From: JBAXBF01 sp034429745
GTDB lineage: Bacteria; Chloroflexota; Anaerolineae; Anaerolineales; DRKV01
Direction of reading: 5' to 3'
DNA: 9,937 nucleotides
Assembly (NCBI GenBank): GCA_034429745.1
Contig: DAOUFY010000168.1
Span: 1-9,937, forward strand
Shown here: piece after piece, positions 1-6,369 of the stretch
How the letters are laid out: each line of letters begins with the position of its first letter
Numbering within the stretch: the stretch's first letter is position 1
Position numbers and translations under genes: made by a program
The notes under the pieces: model-generated
Seen by the model: the letters and a program-made list of their open reading frames with translations, nothing else
Database searches by the model: none
What the model was told of the DNA's origin: nothing

Positions 1-1296
1 TTCAATATACGGCATATCAATATACGTCTTGATTTTACCATATGCCAACACACACTCATTCTCAATGTCCTTATAATAATACCCATTCAGCGCAACAAAA
101 CGAAAAGCAGAAACATCTTTGCTAAAAGCAATATAAAAAATTTTTCCACCCCAATAAGCTTTATTTACTTTTCCATACACACAGAGATATTCACCTTCAT
201 TAGCTGTTGACACATGCGACCATGATACGCATTTTTCTGTTTTTGAGGGAGTGCTTGTGGCTAAATAGATGCTCGTTGTTGAAGTAGGTCTAATGACTTC
301 ATCTTTTACCTCCACCTTTGTCTTAGTTGCAGCTGCAACACCTACAGAAGCTGATGATTGACTAGGTTGAGGTTGCATTATGCGAGGCAGAAATAAGTAA
401 CCTATCAAAATAAATGCGGTAGCAATGGCCAGTTTCCATCCTACAGCAATATTGCTTAATTGATCCGAAGATTTTCTTAATTCCCAAGCTTTTATGTAAT
501 TAATAATGTTTTCTGTAATATAAAGCCAAGAAAAAAAGAAAGTTCTCAATCCCCACCAACCCAACCACAGGGTAATGGCAGTATATTTCCAAAAAATTAG
601 CTCTGCACACTCAGCACAAATATATCCTCTGCGATTATCATCAAAGCTGTAAAACACTAACCCTATGGCATAACTAAATTCCAATTCTCTTACCGGCTTA
701 TCTTGCCTACAATAACTGCACCTTCCAATTGATTCTCCCTGTTTGGTTTTTGCCTGTGTTTGCTGCTCTGCACTGCTTTTTTCCTCTTGTCTTTCAGACG
801 TACTTCCTGTGCTTTTGCTATTAGAGCTATCCTCTGATTTACCGTATGACTTACTATCCTCTGACTTATCATACGACTTGCTATACCCTGATTTATCATA
901 TGACTTACTATCCTCCGATTTACCGTATGACTTGCTATCCTCTGATTTACCATACGTCTTGTTATACTCTGATTTATCATACGTCTTGCTATCCTCTGAT
1001 TTACCGTATGACTTGCTATCCGCTTTTTTACTCGCCTCATAATAAGCCGAATAATCTCTTGGGCGCGCTCTTGACATTTCCATTAATAACGAATCATATC
1101 TTTTACGCTTTTCTGGATCAGAAAGCACGTCATATGCCTTGTTTACTCGCTTCATGTAATCTTCAGCAGATTCTATATGCTCTGATTTTCCAAACCGATC
1201 GGGATGAAAAGCCATGGCCAAAAACCGATAGCGTCGTTGAATATCCTCTTGAGTGGCCGTTGGAGGTACCCCTAAAATTTCGTAATAGTTTTCCAT
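1..1296 (-). CDS. J-domain membrane protein, copy 1 (3' end cut by window edge)
   Basis: The frame is open from the ATG at 1296 to base 1, giving 432 residues with no stop. The neighbouring paralogue suggests only about 9 residues are missing. Domains in order: an N-terminal J domain (about 1-70, HPD at 31-33) that would stimulate an Hsp70/DnaK ATPase; a repetitive hydrophilic linker (93-155) of seven nonapeptides like DSKSYGKSE; two cysteine pairs (C193/C196 and C227/C230) that could bind zinc; hydrophobic stretches at about 234-265 and 287-306; and a C-terminal region (about 365-432) resembling an OB-fold. The start is chosen because the paralogue has the same MENYYEILGV start; only a weak GGGTG precedes it. 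The gene lies 243 bp downstream of its paralogue. The J domain and membrane anchoring are clear; the client and role are unknown. Confidence 0.9.
   Translation of the reverse strand, partial: MENYYEILGVPPTATQEDIQRRYRFLAMAFHPDRFGKSEHIESAEDYMKRVNKAYDVLSDPEKRKRYDSLLMEMSRARPRDYSAYYEASKKADSKSYGKSEDSKTYDKSEYNKTYGKSEDSKSYGKSEDSKSYDKSGYSKSYDKSEDSKSYGKSEDSSNSKSTGSTSERQEEKSSAEQQTQAKTKQGESIGRCSYCRQDKPVRELEFSYAIGLVFYSFDDNRRGYICAECAELIFWKYTAITLWLGWWGLRTFFFSWLYITENIINYIKAWELRKSSDQLSNIAVGWKLAIATAFILIGYLFLPRIMQPQPSQSSASVGVAAATKTKVEVKDEVIRPTSTTSIYLATSTPSKTEKCVSWSHVSTANEGEYLCVYGKVNKAYWGGKIFYIAFSKDVSAFRFVALNGYYYKDIENECVLAYGKIKTYIDMPYIE
832..1020 (-). repeat. 27-bp minisatellite, seven units, inside J-protein copy 1
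   Basis: Seven contiguous in-frame 27-bp units encode nonapeptides of the form (D/Y)(S/N)K(S/T)Y(G/D)KS(E/G). Units 1, 4 and 7 all encode DSKSYGKSE. Units 2 and 5 start with D and have D at position 6. Units 3 and 6 start with Y. This gives a higher-order period of three units (81 bp). A truncated eighth unit (DSS...) follows. The paralogue at 1540-2700 has one equivalent unit, DSASYDKSE. The repeat lacks stops in several frames, which creates spurious open frames on both strands here. Confidence 0.93.
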
Positions 1297-1539
1297 AAAC
1301 ACACCCAATTTAACAGCTATAAACTTTCAATTTTTTACTATAACGAATAAAATAATAAAATCGTCATATCAAACAGGGGGAACTGTTTCTCCCCACTCTT
1401 AATGCGTAACAGCCGCAGGCTCACCTTGCTGCCAAGTTCTCATTCTCTATTGAGTTTCATTATTCAACGTTATCTCATAACAGAGGTATTGCTATTCACC
1501 AATTGCTGCTGACCTTTCTTTTCTCTATATAAAATACGG
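1297..1539 (-). promoter_or_regulatory. Spacer between the two J-protein genes with candidate promoter and hairpin
   Basis: This 243-bp AT-rich spacer contains no gene. Read on the minus strand, a possible promoter is TTGATA at 1372-1367 with a 17-bp gap to TATTCG at 1349-1344; the -10 match is poor. Just upstream are two overlapping, mutually exclusive hairpins: AAACAG/CTGTTT (1371-1376 with 1383-1388) and GGGGA/TCCCC (1377-1381 with 1390-1394). No U-tract follows, so a terminator for the upstream gene is not clear. The 25 or so bases nearest the copy 1 start resemble those before copy 2, so the duplication included the ribosome-binding region. Confidence 0.3.
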
Positions 1540-2700
1540 CTACCAGAAGCACTTCATAAGGTCATCTCTTACTTCAATATATGGCATGGAATAATATGTC
1601 TTAATCCTCCCACACGCCATCACACACTTATGCTCAATATCCTCATAATATCCATCTTGCACAACAATACGAAAATCAGAATCAACCTCGCTAAAGGATA
1701 TATTAAATTTTCCCCTATCCCAATAGGTATTATTAACCGTTCCATACACACAGAGATATTCACCTTCATTGGCTGCAGACACCCTGTACCACGATACAAT
1801 GTCTGTTTGTGTTGCTGAAGTGTCAATGGGTAAATTGCTGCTCGGTACTGAAGTTGGGTTACTGACTGTATTTTCTACCTCCACTTTCGTCTTGGTGGCT
1901 GTAGCAGCATTTATTGAAGCTGACGGTTGATTTGGTTGAGCTTGCATCATGCGGGGCAGAAACAAATAACCTATCAGGAGAAATACGGTAACAATGGCTA
2001 ATTTCCATCCAACAGCAATACCACTTAATTGATCCGAAGACTTTCTTAGTTCTCCTGCTCTTATGTAATTAATAATGTTTGCTGGAATTAAAATTAACGG
2101 CATAAAGAATGTCCTCAATCCCCACCAACCTAACCAAAGGGTAATGGCTGTATATTTCCAAAACAGGTTCTCTGCACACTCAGCACAAATATTGCCGCTG
2201 CTGACATTCCCATAACCAAAAACAAATAAACCAACTACATAACCAAAATGCAGTTTTTTCACTGGCCTTATTCGCTGACATTTTTCACACCACCCAAAAT
2301 AGACTCCTTGCCCCGTTTTTGTCTGAGCTTGCTGCTTACCGTTGCTCTTTTCCTCTTGTCCTGTGAATGGACTGCTTTCGCCATCAGAGCTTCGCTCTGA
2401 TTTATCATAAGACGCGCTATCGGATTTTTCACCCGGCTCATTATTAGATGGAGAAGCATTAGCTAGTTCGCTCAATGTGTACAATGCCAACAACATATCG
2501 TATTGTTCACGCTTCTTAGGGTCAGAAAGTACATCATATGCCTCGTTGATTCGCTTCATATCATTTTCAGCAGCTTCTCTCAACTCTGGTTTCCCAAACC
2601 GATCGGGATGAAAAGCCATGGCTAAAAACCGATAGCGCCGTTGAATTTCCTCTTGAGTAGCCGTTGAATCAACCCCTAATATTTCATAATAATTTTCCAT
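1540..2700 (-). CDS. J-domain membrane protein, copy 2
   Basis: This encodes a 386-residue J-domain protein paralogous to the gene at 1-1296; by hand count about 56 of the first 71 residues match. It has a J domain (1-70, HPD 31-33), a polar linker (about 76-132) with a single DSASYDKSE unit, CxxC pairs at C138/C141 and C172/C175 (possible zinc ribbon), a hydrophobic Trp-rich stretch at about 181-213, a clear membrane helix at about 233-251, a Ser/Thr/Asn-rich spacer, and a C-terminal OB-fold-like domain (about 314-384). The frame extends upstream to 2772. The ATG at 2700 is preferred because the paralogue starts at the same residue and GGGGTG lies 5 nt before it. It likely recruits DnaK to the membrane or to the OB-fold's ligand; the actual partner is unknown. 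Topology is uncertain because the first hydrophobic stretch could be one or two segments. Confidence 0.92.
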   Translation of the reverse strand: MENYYEILGVDSTATQEEIQRRYRFLAMAFHPDRFGKPELREAAENDMKRINEAYDVLSDPKKREQYDMLLALYTLSELANASPSNNEPGEKSDSASYDKSERSSDGESSPFTGQEEKSNGKQQAQTKTGQGVYFGWCEKCQRIRPVKKLHFGYVVGLFVFGYGNVSSGNICAECAENLFWKYTAITLWLGWWGLRTFFMPLILIPANIINYIRAGELRKSSDQLSGIAVGWKLAIVTVFLLIGYLFLPRMMQAQPNQPSASINAATATKTKVEVENTVSNPTSVPSSNLPIDTSATQTDIVSWYRVSAANEGEYLCVYGTVNNTYWDRGKFNISFSEVDSDFRIVVQDGYYEDIEHKCVMACGRIKTYYSMPYIEVRDDLMKCFW

Positions 2701-2721
2701 AAATGCACCCCATTTAATAGC

Positions 2722-2748
2722 TTTATATAAATGAAACCAAACAGACAA
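2722..2748 (-). promoter_or_regulatory. Weak candidate promoter for J-protein copy 2
   Basis: On the minus strand, TTGTCT (2748-2743) is followed after 15 bp by TATAAA (2727-2722), about 20 bp before the ATG at 2700. Both boxes partly match sigma-A consensus, but the spacing is short and the 5' leader would be very short. This is a tentative call. Confidence 0.22.
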
Positions 2749-2787
2749 CTTGATATTTCTTGTTAATTCCATTGTATTCCATCAACA

Positions 2788-2803
2788 GGAACACTATTGT
2801 TCC
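2788..2803. repeat. Inverted repeat GGAACA-N4-TGTTCC
   Basis: This is a perfect 6-bp inverted repeat with a 4-bp centre (CTAT on the plus strand), about 90 bp upstream of the ATG of J-protein copy 2. It has the size and symmetry of a dimeric repressor or activator site, but could equally be a small RNA hairpin. No matching second copy was noticed in the window. Confidence 0.3.
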
Positions 2804-3133
2804 CACGCTTTTAAAGGGTTGCTTTAATTTTTCATTTCAGGGGTAATTCCTAGGTGCAACCTTCTTCAAAAGCTGTACAACATCCTCTTTTTATCTTTTC
2901 TGATTTAATAGGTGAAATGTTGATAGGATAGCGCTTTATCTTGCCAATGAATAAAAGGGGAAATTACCGCGCGAAGTGATGTGTGCCCCAAGCACTACAA
3001 CCACAAGCACACTCTCCTACCGCGCTACATGTATCTCTTCCGCACGGATGGCAAACTGCAAATCTATCATAGCCACCTTTGAGGCGGAAGAGTTGAGCAG
3101 AGCTATATCATTATTACTTATGACTTTCTTAGG

Positions 3134-3175
3134 AACCTGCTGGAAAACCCCTTTGATTAGGGATTTTTACAGGTT
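3134..3175 (-). terminator. Nested hairpin just after the amidohydrolase stop
   Basis: In minus-strand RNA, AACCUG (3175-3170) pairs with CAGGUU (3139-3134). Inside it, AAAAUCCC pairs with GGGGUUUU through a U-G wobble around an 8-nt loop. On the plus strand that wobble becomes a C-A mismatch, which favours function on the minus strand. It begins 27 bp after the amidohydrolase stop. The U-run lies inside the stem rather than after it, so it may be a 3'-end or stability hairpin rather than a classical intrinsic terminator. Confidence 0.35.
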
Positions 3176-3202
3176 GTCATTTGGGCAGTGTTGATGAACT
3201 GC

Positions 3203-4522
3203 TCACAACAAACGAATCCTTTCAGCTAGCTGACAAACAGTTTTTCTCACCCGATCTTCTTCTAAGGTAAGCAATTCTCGTTCAGCCATTACCATTCGTC
3301 CATTGATCATGGTGTATTTCACATCCGTCGCAGACACAGCATAAATCAGATGAGAATAAATGTTATAACAAGGCGTCAGGTTGGCAGCATTAAAATCAAT
3401 CACTGCTAAATCTGCCTGCTTGCCCACTTCCAACGAGCCAATAATCTTCTCCAATCCTAATGCGCGAGCACCATCAATGGTTAACATGGCAAACACTTTT
3501 TCAGCAGGTAAAACTGTAGGATCACCTGAAACACCTTTCTGGACTAAAGCCGCCAATTGAGCTTCATGGAACAAATCCAAATCGTTGTTGCTGGCAGCCC
3601 CATCTGTGCCGAATGCCACATTAACTCCTGCCCGTATGAGATCAGCAACTCGCGCAATTCCAGAGGATAGCTTCAGATTTGAGGAGGGGCAATGGGATAC
3701 AGAAGTGTGAGTTTCAGCGAGACGTTCAATTTCGGCATCCGAAAGGTGGACACAGTGTGCCAGCAAGGTTTTTTCTCCTAACAGACCAACCGAATCTAAT
3801 ACTTCTATAGGAGTCTTGCCATATTTCTGTCGAACCTGTTCGAGTTCCCCCAATGATTCTGAGGCATGGGTGATAAACACGACATCCTTATCTTGCATTA
3901 TTTGAGCAATGTCTTCCAACATTTGCTGATCTGTGGTATAGGTAGAATGAGCTTGTATGCAAGCGTGAACCAGTTCATTACCCTGAAAGCGATCAATGAA
4001 ATCTATTGCTTGCTTTACATCTGCTTCTCGCCTTTCAAACCCAGGGATCGCTGCAAAGCTATGTCCATTAACAACGCGAAAACCAGCTTCCAACGCTGCC
4101 ATGCAAGATTCTGGATAATACCAATACATATCTGCTGCACAAGTGGTGCCAGAGCGAATCATCTCAATCATGGCAAGCTGAGCACCCGCGCAAACCATTT
4201 CCGGCGAAACCACCGCTGCCTCAACCTTCCAAATGGAGTTTAACCACGCTTCTAGCGCCAAATCATCTGCAAGGCCGCGAAATACAGTCATTGCCCAATG
4301 CCCATGCGTGTTAATTAAGCCAGGGATGATCACCTTGCCTTCCAAATCTATGGTTTGAAGCGGAGCAAATTGATTCGCTGCCAATTGGTCTCGCGGACCT
4401 ATCCAGATAATTTTTGAGTCATCTACAGCGATTGCGCCTGAATCAATGATCTGACGATTTTGATTCATCGTTACAATCGTACCACCAAGCAAAAGAAAAT
4501 CAACCTTACGACTTTGAGTCAT
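3203..4522 (-). CDS. mtaD: Amidohydrolase, MTA/SAH deaminase type (MtaD-like)
   Basis: This 439-residue cytosolic metal-dependent hydrolase belongs to the amidohydrolase superfamily, in the group that deaminates 5'-methylthioadenosine, S-adenosylhomocysteine or 5'-deoxyadenosine to the inosine form. Visible active-site motifs are NTHGH (H73, H75), followed by FRGLADDLALEAWL typical of this group; H219 with E222 in THASES; the AHCVHL histidine near H256; and D307 in GTDGAASNNDLDLF. The C-terminal GKQADLAVID closes the composite beta-sandwich. Length matches the family. The ATG at 4522 has AAGGA 9 nt upstream. It is the last gene of the cluster, 73 bp after the S component, with a hairpin between them. 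Next to a phosphorylase with a 6-oxopurine-type pocket, it suggests MTA to MTI conversion. Exact substrate is inferred; other TrzA/N-ethylammeline-type deaminases look similar. Confidence 0.85.
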   Translation of the reverse strand: MTQSRKVDFLLLGGTIVTMNQNRQIIDSGAIAVDDSKIIWIGPRDQLAANQFAPLQTIDLEGKVIIPGLINTHGHWAMTVFRGLADDLALEAWLNSIWKVEAAVVSPEMVCAGAQLAMIEMIRSGTTCAADMYWYYPESCMAALEAGFRVVNGHSFAAIPGFERREADVKQAIDFIDRFQGNELVHACIQAHSTYTTDQQMLEDIAQIMQDKDVVFITHASESLGELEQVRQKYGKTPIEVLDSVGLLGEKTLLAHCVHLSDAEIERLAETHTSVSHCPSSNLKLSSGIARVADLIRAGVNVAFGTDGAASNNDLDLFHEAQLAALVQKGVSGDPTVLPAEKVFAMLTIDGARALGLEKIIGSLEVGKQADLAVIDFNAANLTPCYNIYSHLIYAVSATDVKYTMINGRMVMAERELLTLEEDRVRKTVCQLAERIRLL

Positions 4523-4543
4523 CTACGCTATTCCTTATAACAA

Positions 4544-4576
4544 GAAAGGCGAGTGCTTTTAGGGCACTCACCTTTC
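4544..4576 (-). terminator. Strong hairpin between S component and amidohydrolase
   Basis: GAAAGG (4544-4549) and GAGTGC (4551-4556) pair with GCACTC (4564-4569) and CCTTTC (4571-4576) around a 7-nt loop. In minus-strand RNA the only imperfect position is a U-G wobble, giving a continuous 13-bp stem; on the plus strand it is a C-A mismatch. The sequence after the stem (CUUGUUAUAAGG) has only a broken U-tract, and the ribosome-binding site of the amidohydrolase follows at once. It is therefore either a leaky terminator/attenuator or an mRNA-stabilising hairpin that lowers amidohydrolase expression relative to the genes before it. Confidence 0.5.
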
Positions 4577-4595
4577 TGTGTAAACTCAATAATAG

Positions 4596-5432
4596 TTAAT
4601 CTTCAACTTCTTCAACAAATTGCTCTTGTCCTGAAAGCATAAAGGAAGCAATCAAGATCAAGATTAGGAAAGGCAGTACCGCCGACCATACGGCTACTTG
4701 TCCTTGTTCGCCGCTGAACCCTAGGATCTGTTGTCCTGCCGCACCAACTGCCACCAAGACGCCTACCACTAATCCGCCTAGCGAGCCAATGATCATCAAG
4801 ATGGAACCAACGTTTTTCGCAAAACCTGCTGCCACATCCTCCTTTTTCATCACGTCAGTCCATACCAAGCCCCAGCGCTTCACCCGCGGATAAAGCAATA
4901 CGAGCAAGATTGGTCCAACTACACAAGCTGCCAAGAAGTTATTGAGCGTAATGGTAATCGAAAGGAACGCAAAGGGAACAATTTTCGCCAAGTCAAGATA
5001 CCAAGAAATAATTATGCCGCACGCTGCTGAGGAAACCAATGCAACGATTTCAAAAGCCACAATTTTCTGCACTGAGTTGGCATTTTGATCCATATTTGAT
5101 TTATTCAGCAACCCAAAGGTCGCGCCCCACATTTTGTAAGGGATAAAACCCATAAAGAAGTTGCCAATAAATCCGAAGATAGAACCGATGCCTAAAGTTC
5201 CGCCAAATAAATCTCCAATAAAGTTCCCGATTGCTGAGCCCCATGCTCCTGCCGGACCAAAGAGCAATGAGAAGACAGGAGGAAAGACATTTGCCGGGCG
5301 TACTTCGGTGATACCCGGAATGATAGGAATACCACCCTTAAAAACAATCAAAAATGCTGCATAAATTGCCGCTGACAGTGCCACCAGGACAATCATCCGG
5401 GTGTTTTTCCACATGGTAATAACTTCTTTCAT
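4596..5432 (-). CDS. ECF transporter S component (substrate-binding membrane subunit)
   Basis: This 278-residue, very hydrophobic protein is likely the substrate-capture subunit of the ECF importer whose EcfA and EcfT are encoded upstream. The first helix (about 12-31) contains ALSAAIYAA, matching the AxxxA contact motif S components use to dock on EcfT. Other hydrophobic segments lie at about 48-60, 62-80, 83-98, 125-145, 152-181, 208-232 and 247-267. Residues 41-100 contain a Pro/Gly/Asn-rich stretch (EVRPANVFPP, GNFIGDLFGG, GNFFMGF) that resembles ligand-binding loops of QueT-like or vitamin S components. Two helices after residue 205 make it longer than the usual 160-200 residues. The ATG at 5432 has AAAGGAG 8 nt upstream. 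Its substrate is not shown by sequence; the neighbours suggest a methylthio- or deoxy-nucleoside or its sugar. Confidence 0.8.
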   Translation of the reverse strand: MKEVITMWKNTRMIVLVALSAAIYAAFLIVFKGGIPIIPGITEVRPANVFPPVFSLLFGPAGAWGSAIGNFIGDLFGGTLGIGSIFGFIGNFFMGFIPYKMWGATFGLLNKSNMDQNANSVQKIVAFEIVALVSSAACGIIISWYLDLAKIVPFAFLSITITLNNFLAACVVGPILLVLLYPRVKRWGLVWTDVMKKEDVAAGFAKNVGSILMIIGSLGGLVVGVLVAVGAAGQQILGFSGEQGQVAVWSAVLPFLILILIASFMLSGQEQFVEEVED

Positions 5433-5440
5433 AATTAATT

Positions 5441-5447
5441 CTCCTTT
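5441..5447 (-). promoter_or_regulatory. Ribosome-binding site of the S component
   Basis: AAAGGAG lies 8 nt upstream of the ATG at 5432. It fixes that start over the internal Met at residue 7. Confidence 0.8.
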
Positions 5448-5463
5448 GGATAAATAACAATAA

Positions 5464-5578
5464 ATTAACCGATAATGAGGTAAAAAATAAGCTTATATAG
5501 TCAGAACAATTTAGTTAAATAATCACCTCAAATAATCACCTCCTTTGCTTGTGAAGGGTGATGAGTAAAGCGGTTAAT
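5464..5578 (-). promoter_or_regulatory. Structured leader RNA upstream of the S component (candidate cis-regulatory RNA)
   Basis: The gap between the phosphorylase stop and the S-component start is closed by a perfect 8-bp inverted repeat, ATTAACCG/CGGTTAAT (5464-5471 with 5571-5578), which would form a basal P1 helix of 115 nt. Inside, on the minus-strand RNA, AUCACC (5562-5557) pairs with GGUGAU (5540-5535), extended by CUU/AAG, and UGAGGU (5530-5525) pairs with ACCUCA (5481-5476), giving a three-way-junction-like arrangement. The ribosome-binding site AAAGGAG and ATG follow about 17 and 32 nt after the structure. It does not match a riboswitch class I can recall. The helices are seen in sequence; function is inferred. 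Confidence 0.4.
5517..5542 (-). repeat. Tandem 13-bp direct repeat with extended Shine-Dalgarno sequence
   Basis: Two exact adjacent copies of AAATAATCACCTC (5517-5529, 5530-5542) read GAGGTGATTATTT twice in the mRNA sense. The upstream copy extends to AAAGGAGGUGAU (5546-5535), a 12-nt complement of the conserved 3' end of bacterial 16S rRNA. No sensible reading frame follows: TTG-AGG-TGA or GTG-ATT-ATT-TGA stop within a few codons. The real S-component ATG is over 100 nt further on. Confidence 0.85.
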
Positions 5579-6355
5579 CTATTCTTCTGGCGGGTGCATC
5601 ATCATGATGGCGGTCTCGCACTTGCAATCAAGCGTATCTAATTCTTGCAGCGCTTGAACCAGAAGAGCAGCTACCTGACGGCGTAACCCTTCCATATTGC
5701 TGCTGACAAATTCCATTTCTTTTTCCAATCCTGCTGCCCAGTTTATTGAAAAAGCAACTGCGGCAAAATGCATATTTAATTCACGTGCCAAAACCACTTC
5801 TGGCACTCCTGTCATTCCAACTACATCCCCTCCTAGCTGAGCATACATCCGTATTTCAGCCGGAGTTTCAAAACGCGGGCCATTGGTTGCAACATAAACC
5901 GCTGAAGGGTGAATCTTAAGTTGATAAACCTCTGACAATTCTTGCACTTTGCGCCTCAGGGCTGGACAATAAACCTCATTCATGTTCGTATGCGCTAAAC
6001 CACTTTTTCCGCCGTTATAAAATGAAAGCGGTCGATTGTTCGTGAAATCAAGAAAGTCGGATAATAATGCCAAACCCGTAGGGGGAATTTCACGATTAAT
6101 GGATCCAACGGCATAAGTTGCAAGAACACGTTTTACCCCCAACATTTGCAAAGCTTTGATATTAGCAAGATAGTTGATCTTGTGAGGTGGAGTACTATGA
6201 TCTATTCCATGACGCGCCAGAAAAGCTATCTCGAATCCATCTTTTTCCCCTAAGTAAACTTGTGCAGTGCCAAAAGGCGTATCTATTCGTTCCGGCTTAA
6301 AAGTGATGCCGGGAATCTCATAGATGCCAGTGCCAGTGATTATAGCAGATTCCAT
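5579..6355 (-). CDS. MTAP/PNP-family phosphorylase, probably S-methyl-5'-thioinosine phosphorylase
   Basis: This 258-residue cytosolic enzyme would split a purine (5'-substituted) nucleoside with phosphate into the base and ribose-1-phosphate derivative. Family motifs are clear: GTGIYEI (8-14) and LARHGIDHSTPPHKINYLAN (46-65) for phosphate and ribose, and NGPRFETPAEI with GMTGVPEVVLARE (158-192). At the base-binding site it has INWAAG (N205), as in MTI phosphorylase and inosine-type PNPs, instead of the Asp-rich TDYD motif of MTA phosphorylases. A 6-oxopurine substrate (MTI) therefore fits, consistent with a deaminase in the same cluster. The C-terminal CKC (244-246) matches the CxC seen in some MTAPs. 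ATG at 6355 follows AGGAG by 6 nt and lies 14 bp after the isomerase gene. MTA phosphorylase (MtnP) is the alternative call. Confidence 0.88.
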   Translation of the reverse strand: MESAIITGTGIYEIPGITFKPERIDTPFGTAQVYLGEKDGFEIAFLARHGIDHSTPPHKINYLANIKALQMLGVKRVLATYAVGSINREIPPTGLALLSDFLDFTNNRPLSFYNGGKSGLAHTNMNEVYCPALRRKVQELSEVYQLKIHPSAVYVATNGPRFETPAEIRMYAQLGGDVVGMTGVPEVVLARELNMHFAAVAFSINWAAGLEKEMEFVSSNMEGLRRQVAALLVQALQELDTLDCKCETAIMMMHPPEE

Positions 6356-6369
6356 CCTCTTCTCCTACC

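Larger units (their letters stand above)
2701..3202. other. 502-bp region with no convincing gene
   Basis: This gap separates the amidohydrolase from the J-protein genes. No frame shows a recognisable protein with a good start and ribosome-binding site. It holds a nested hairpin just after the amidohydrolase stop (3134-3175), a GC-richer patch around 2965-3090 that may be a decayed gene, a 16-bp inverted repeat (2788-2803), and a weak promoter candidate near the J-protein start (2722-2748). A change of transcription unit within this gap is likely, given its length compared with the tight spacing to the right. Confidence 0.6.

Noticed and set aside
690..1298. Open frames overlapping J-protein copy 1 on both strands (690-1040, 743-1042, 846-1298)
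   Set aside because: They are periodic shadows of the 27-bp repeat, which lacks stops in several frames. The real gene is the frame starting at 1296.
1380..1440. Resemblance of the minus strand (TTAAGAGTGGGGAG...) to part of a cobalamin riboswitch
   Set aside because: Only a few bases match; the conserved B12-box and other core segments are absent.
2701..2772. N-terminal extension of J-protein copy 2 to the ATG at 2772
   Set aside because: The extra 24 residues are absent from the paralogue. The J domain starts at the 2700 ATG, which has a G-rich site 5 nt upstream.
2976..3194. 72-residue plus-strand open frame from a GTG
   Set aside because: It has low-complexity Ser/Thr-rich content, no good ribosome-binding site and no recognisable domain.
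3866..4243. 125-residue plus-strand frame
   Set aside because: It is antisense to the well-supported amidohydrolase gene and has no family features.
5482..5500. Palindrome ATAAGCTTAT followed by six U in the minus-strand RNA as an intrinsic terminator
   Set aside because: The palindrome has no loop and only two G-C pairs, so it cannot form a useful terminator hairpin.
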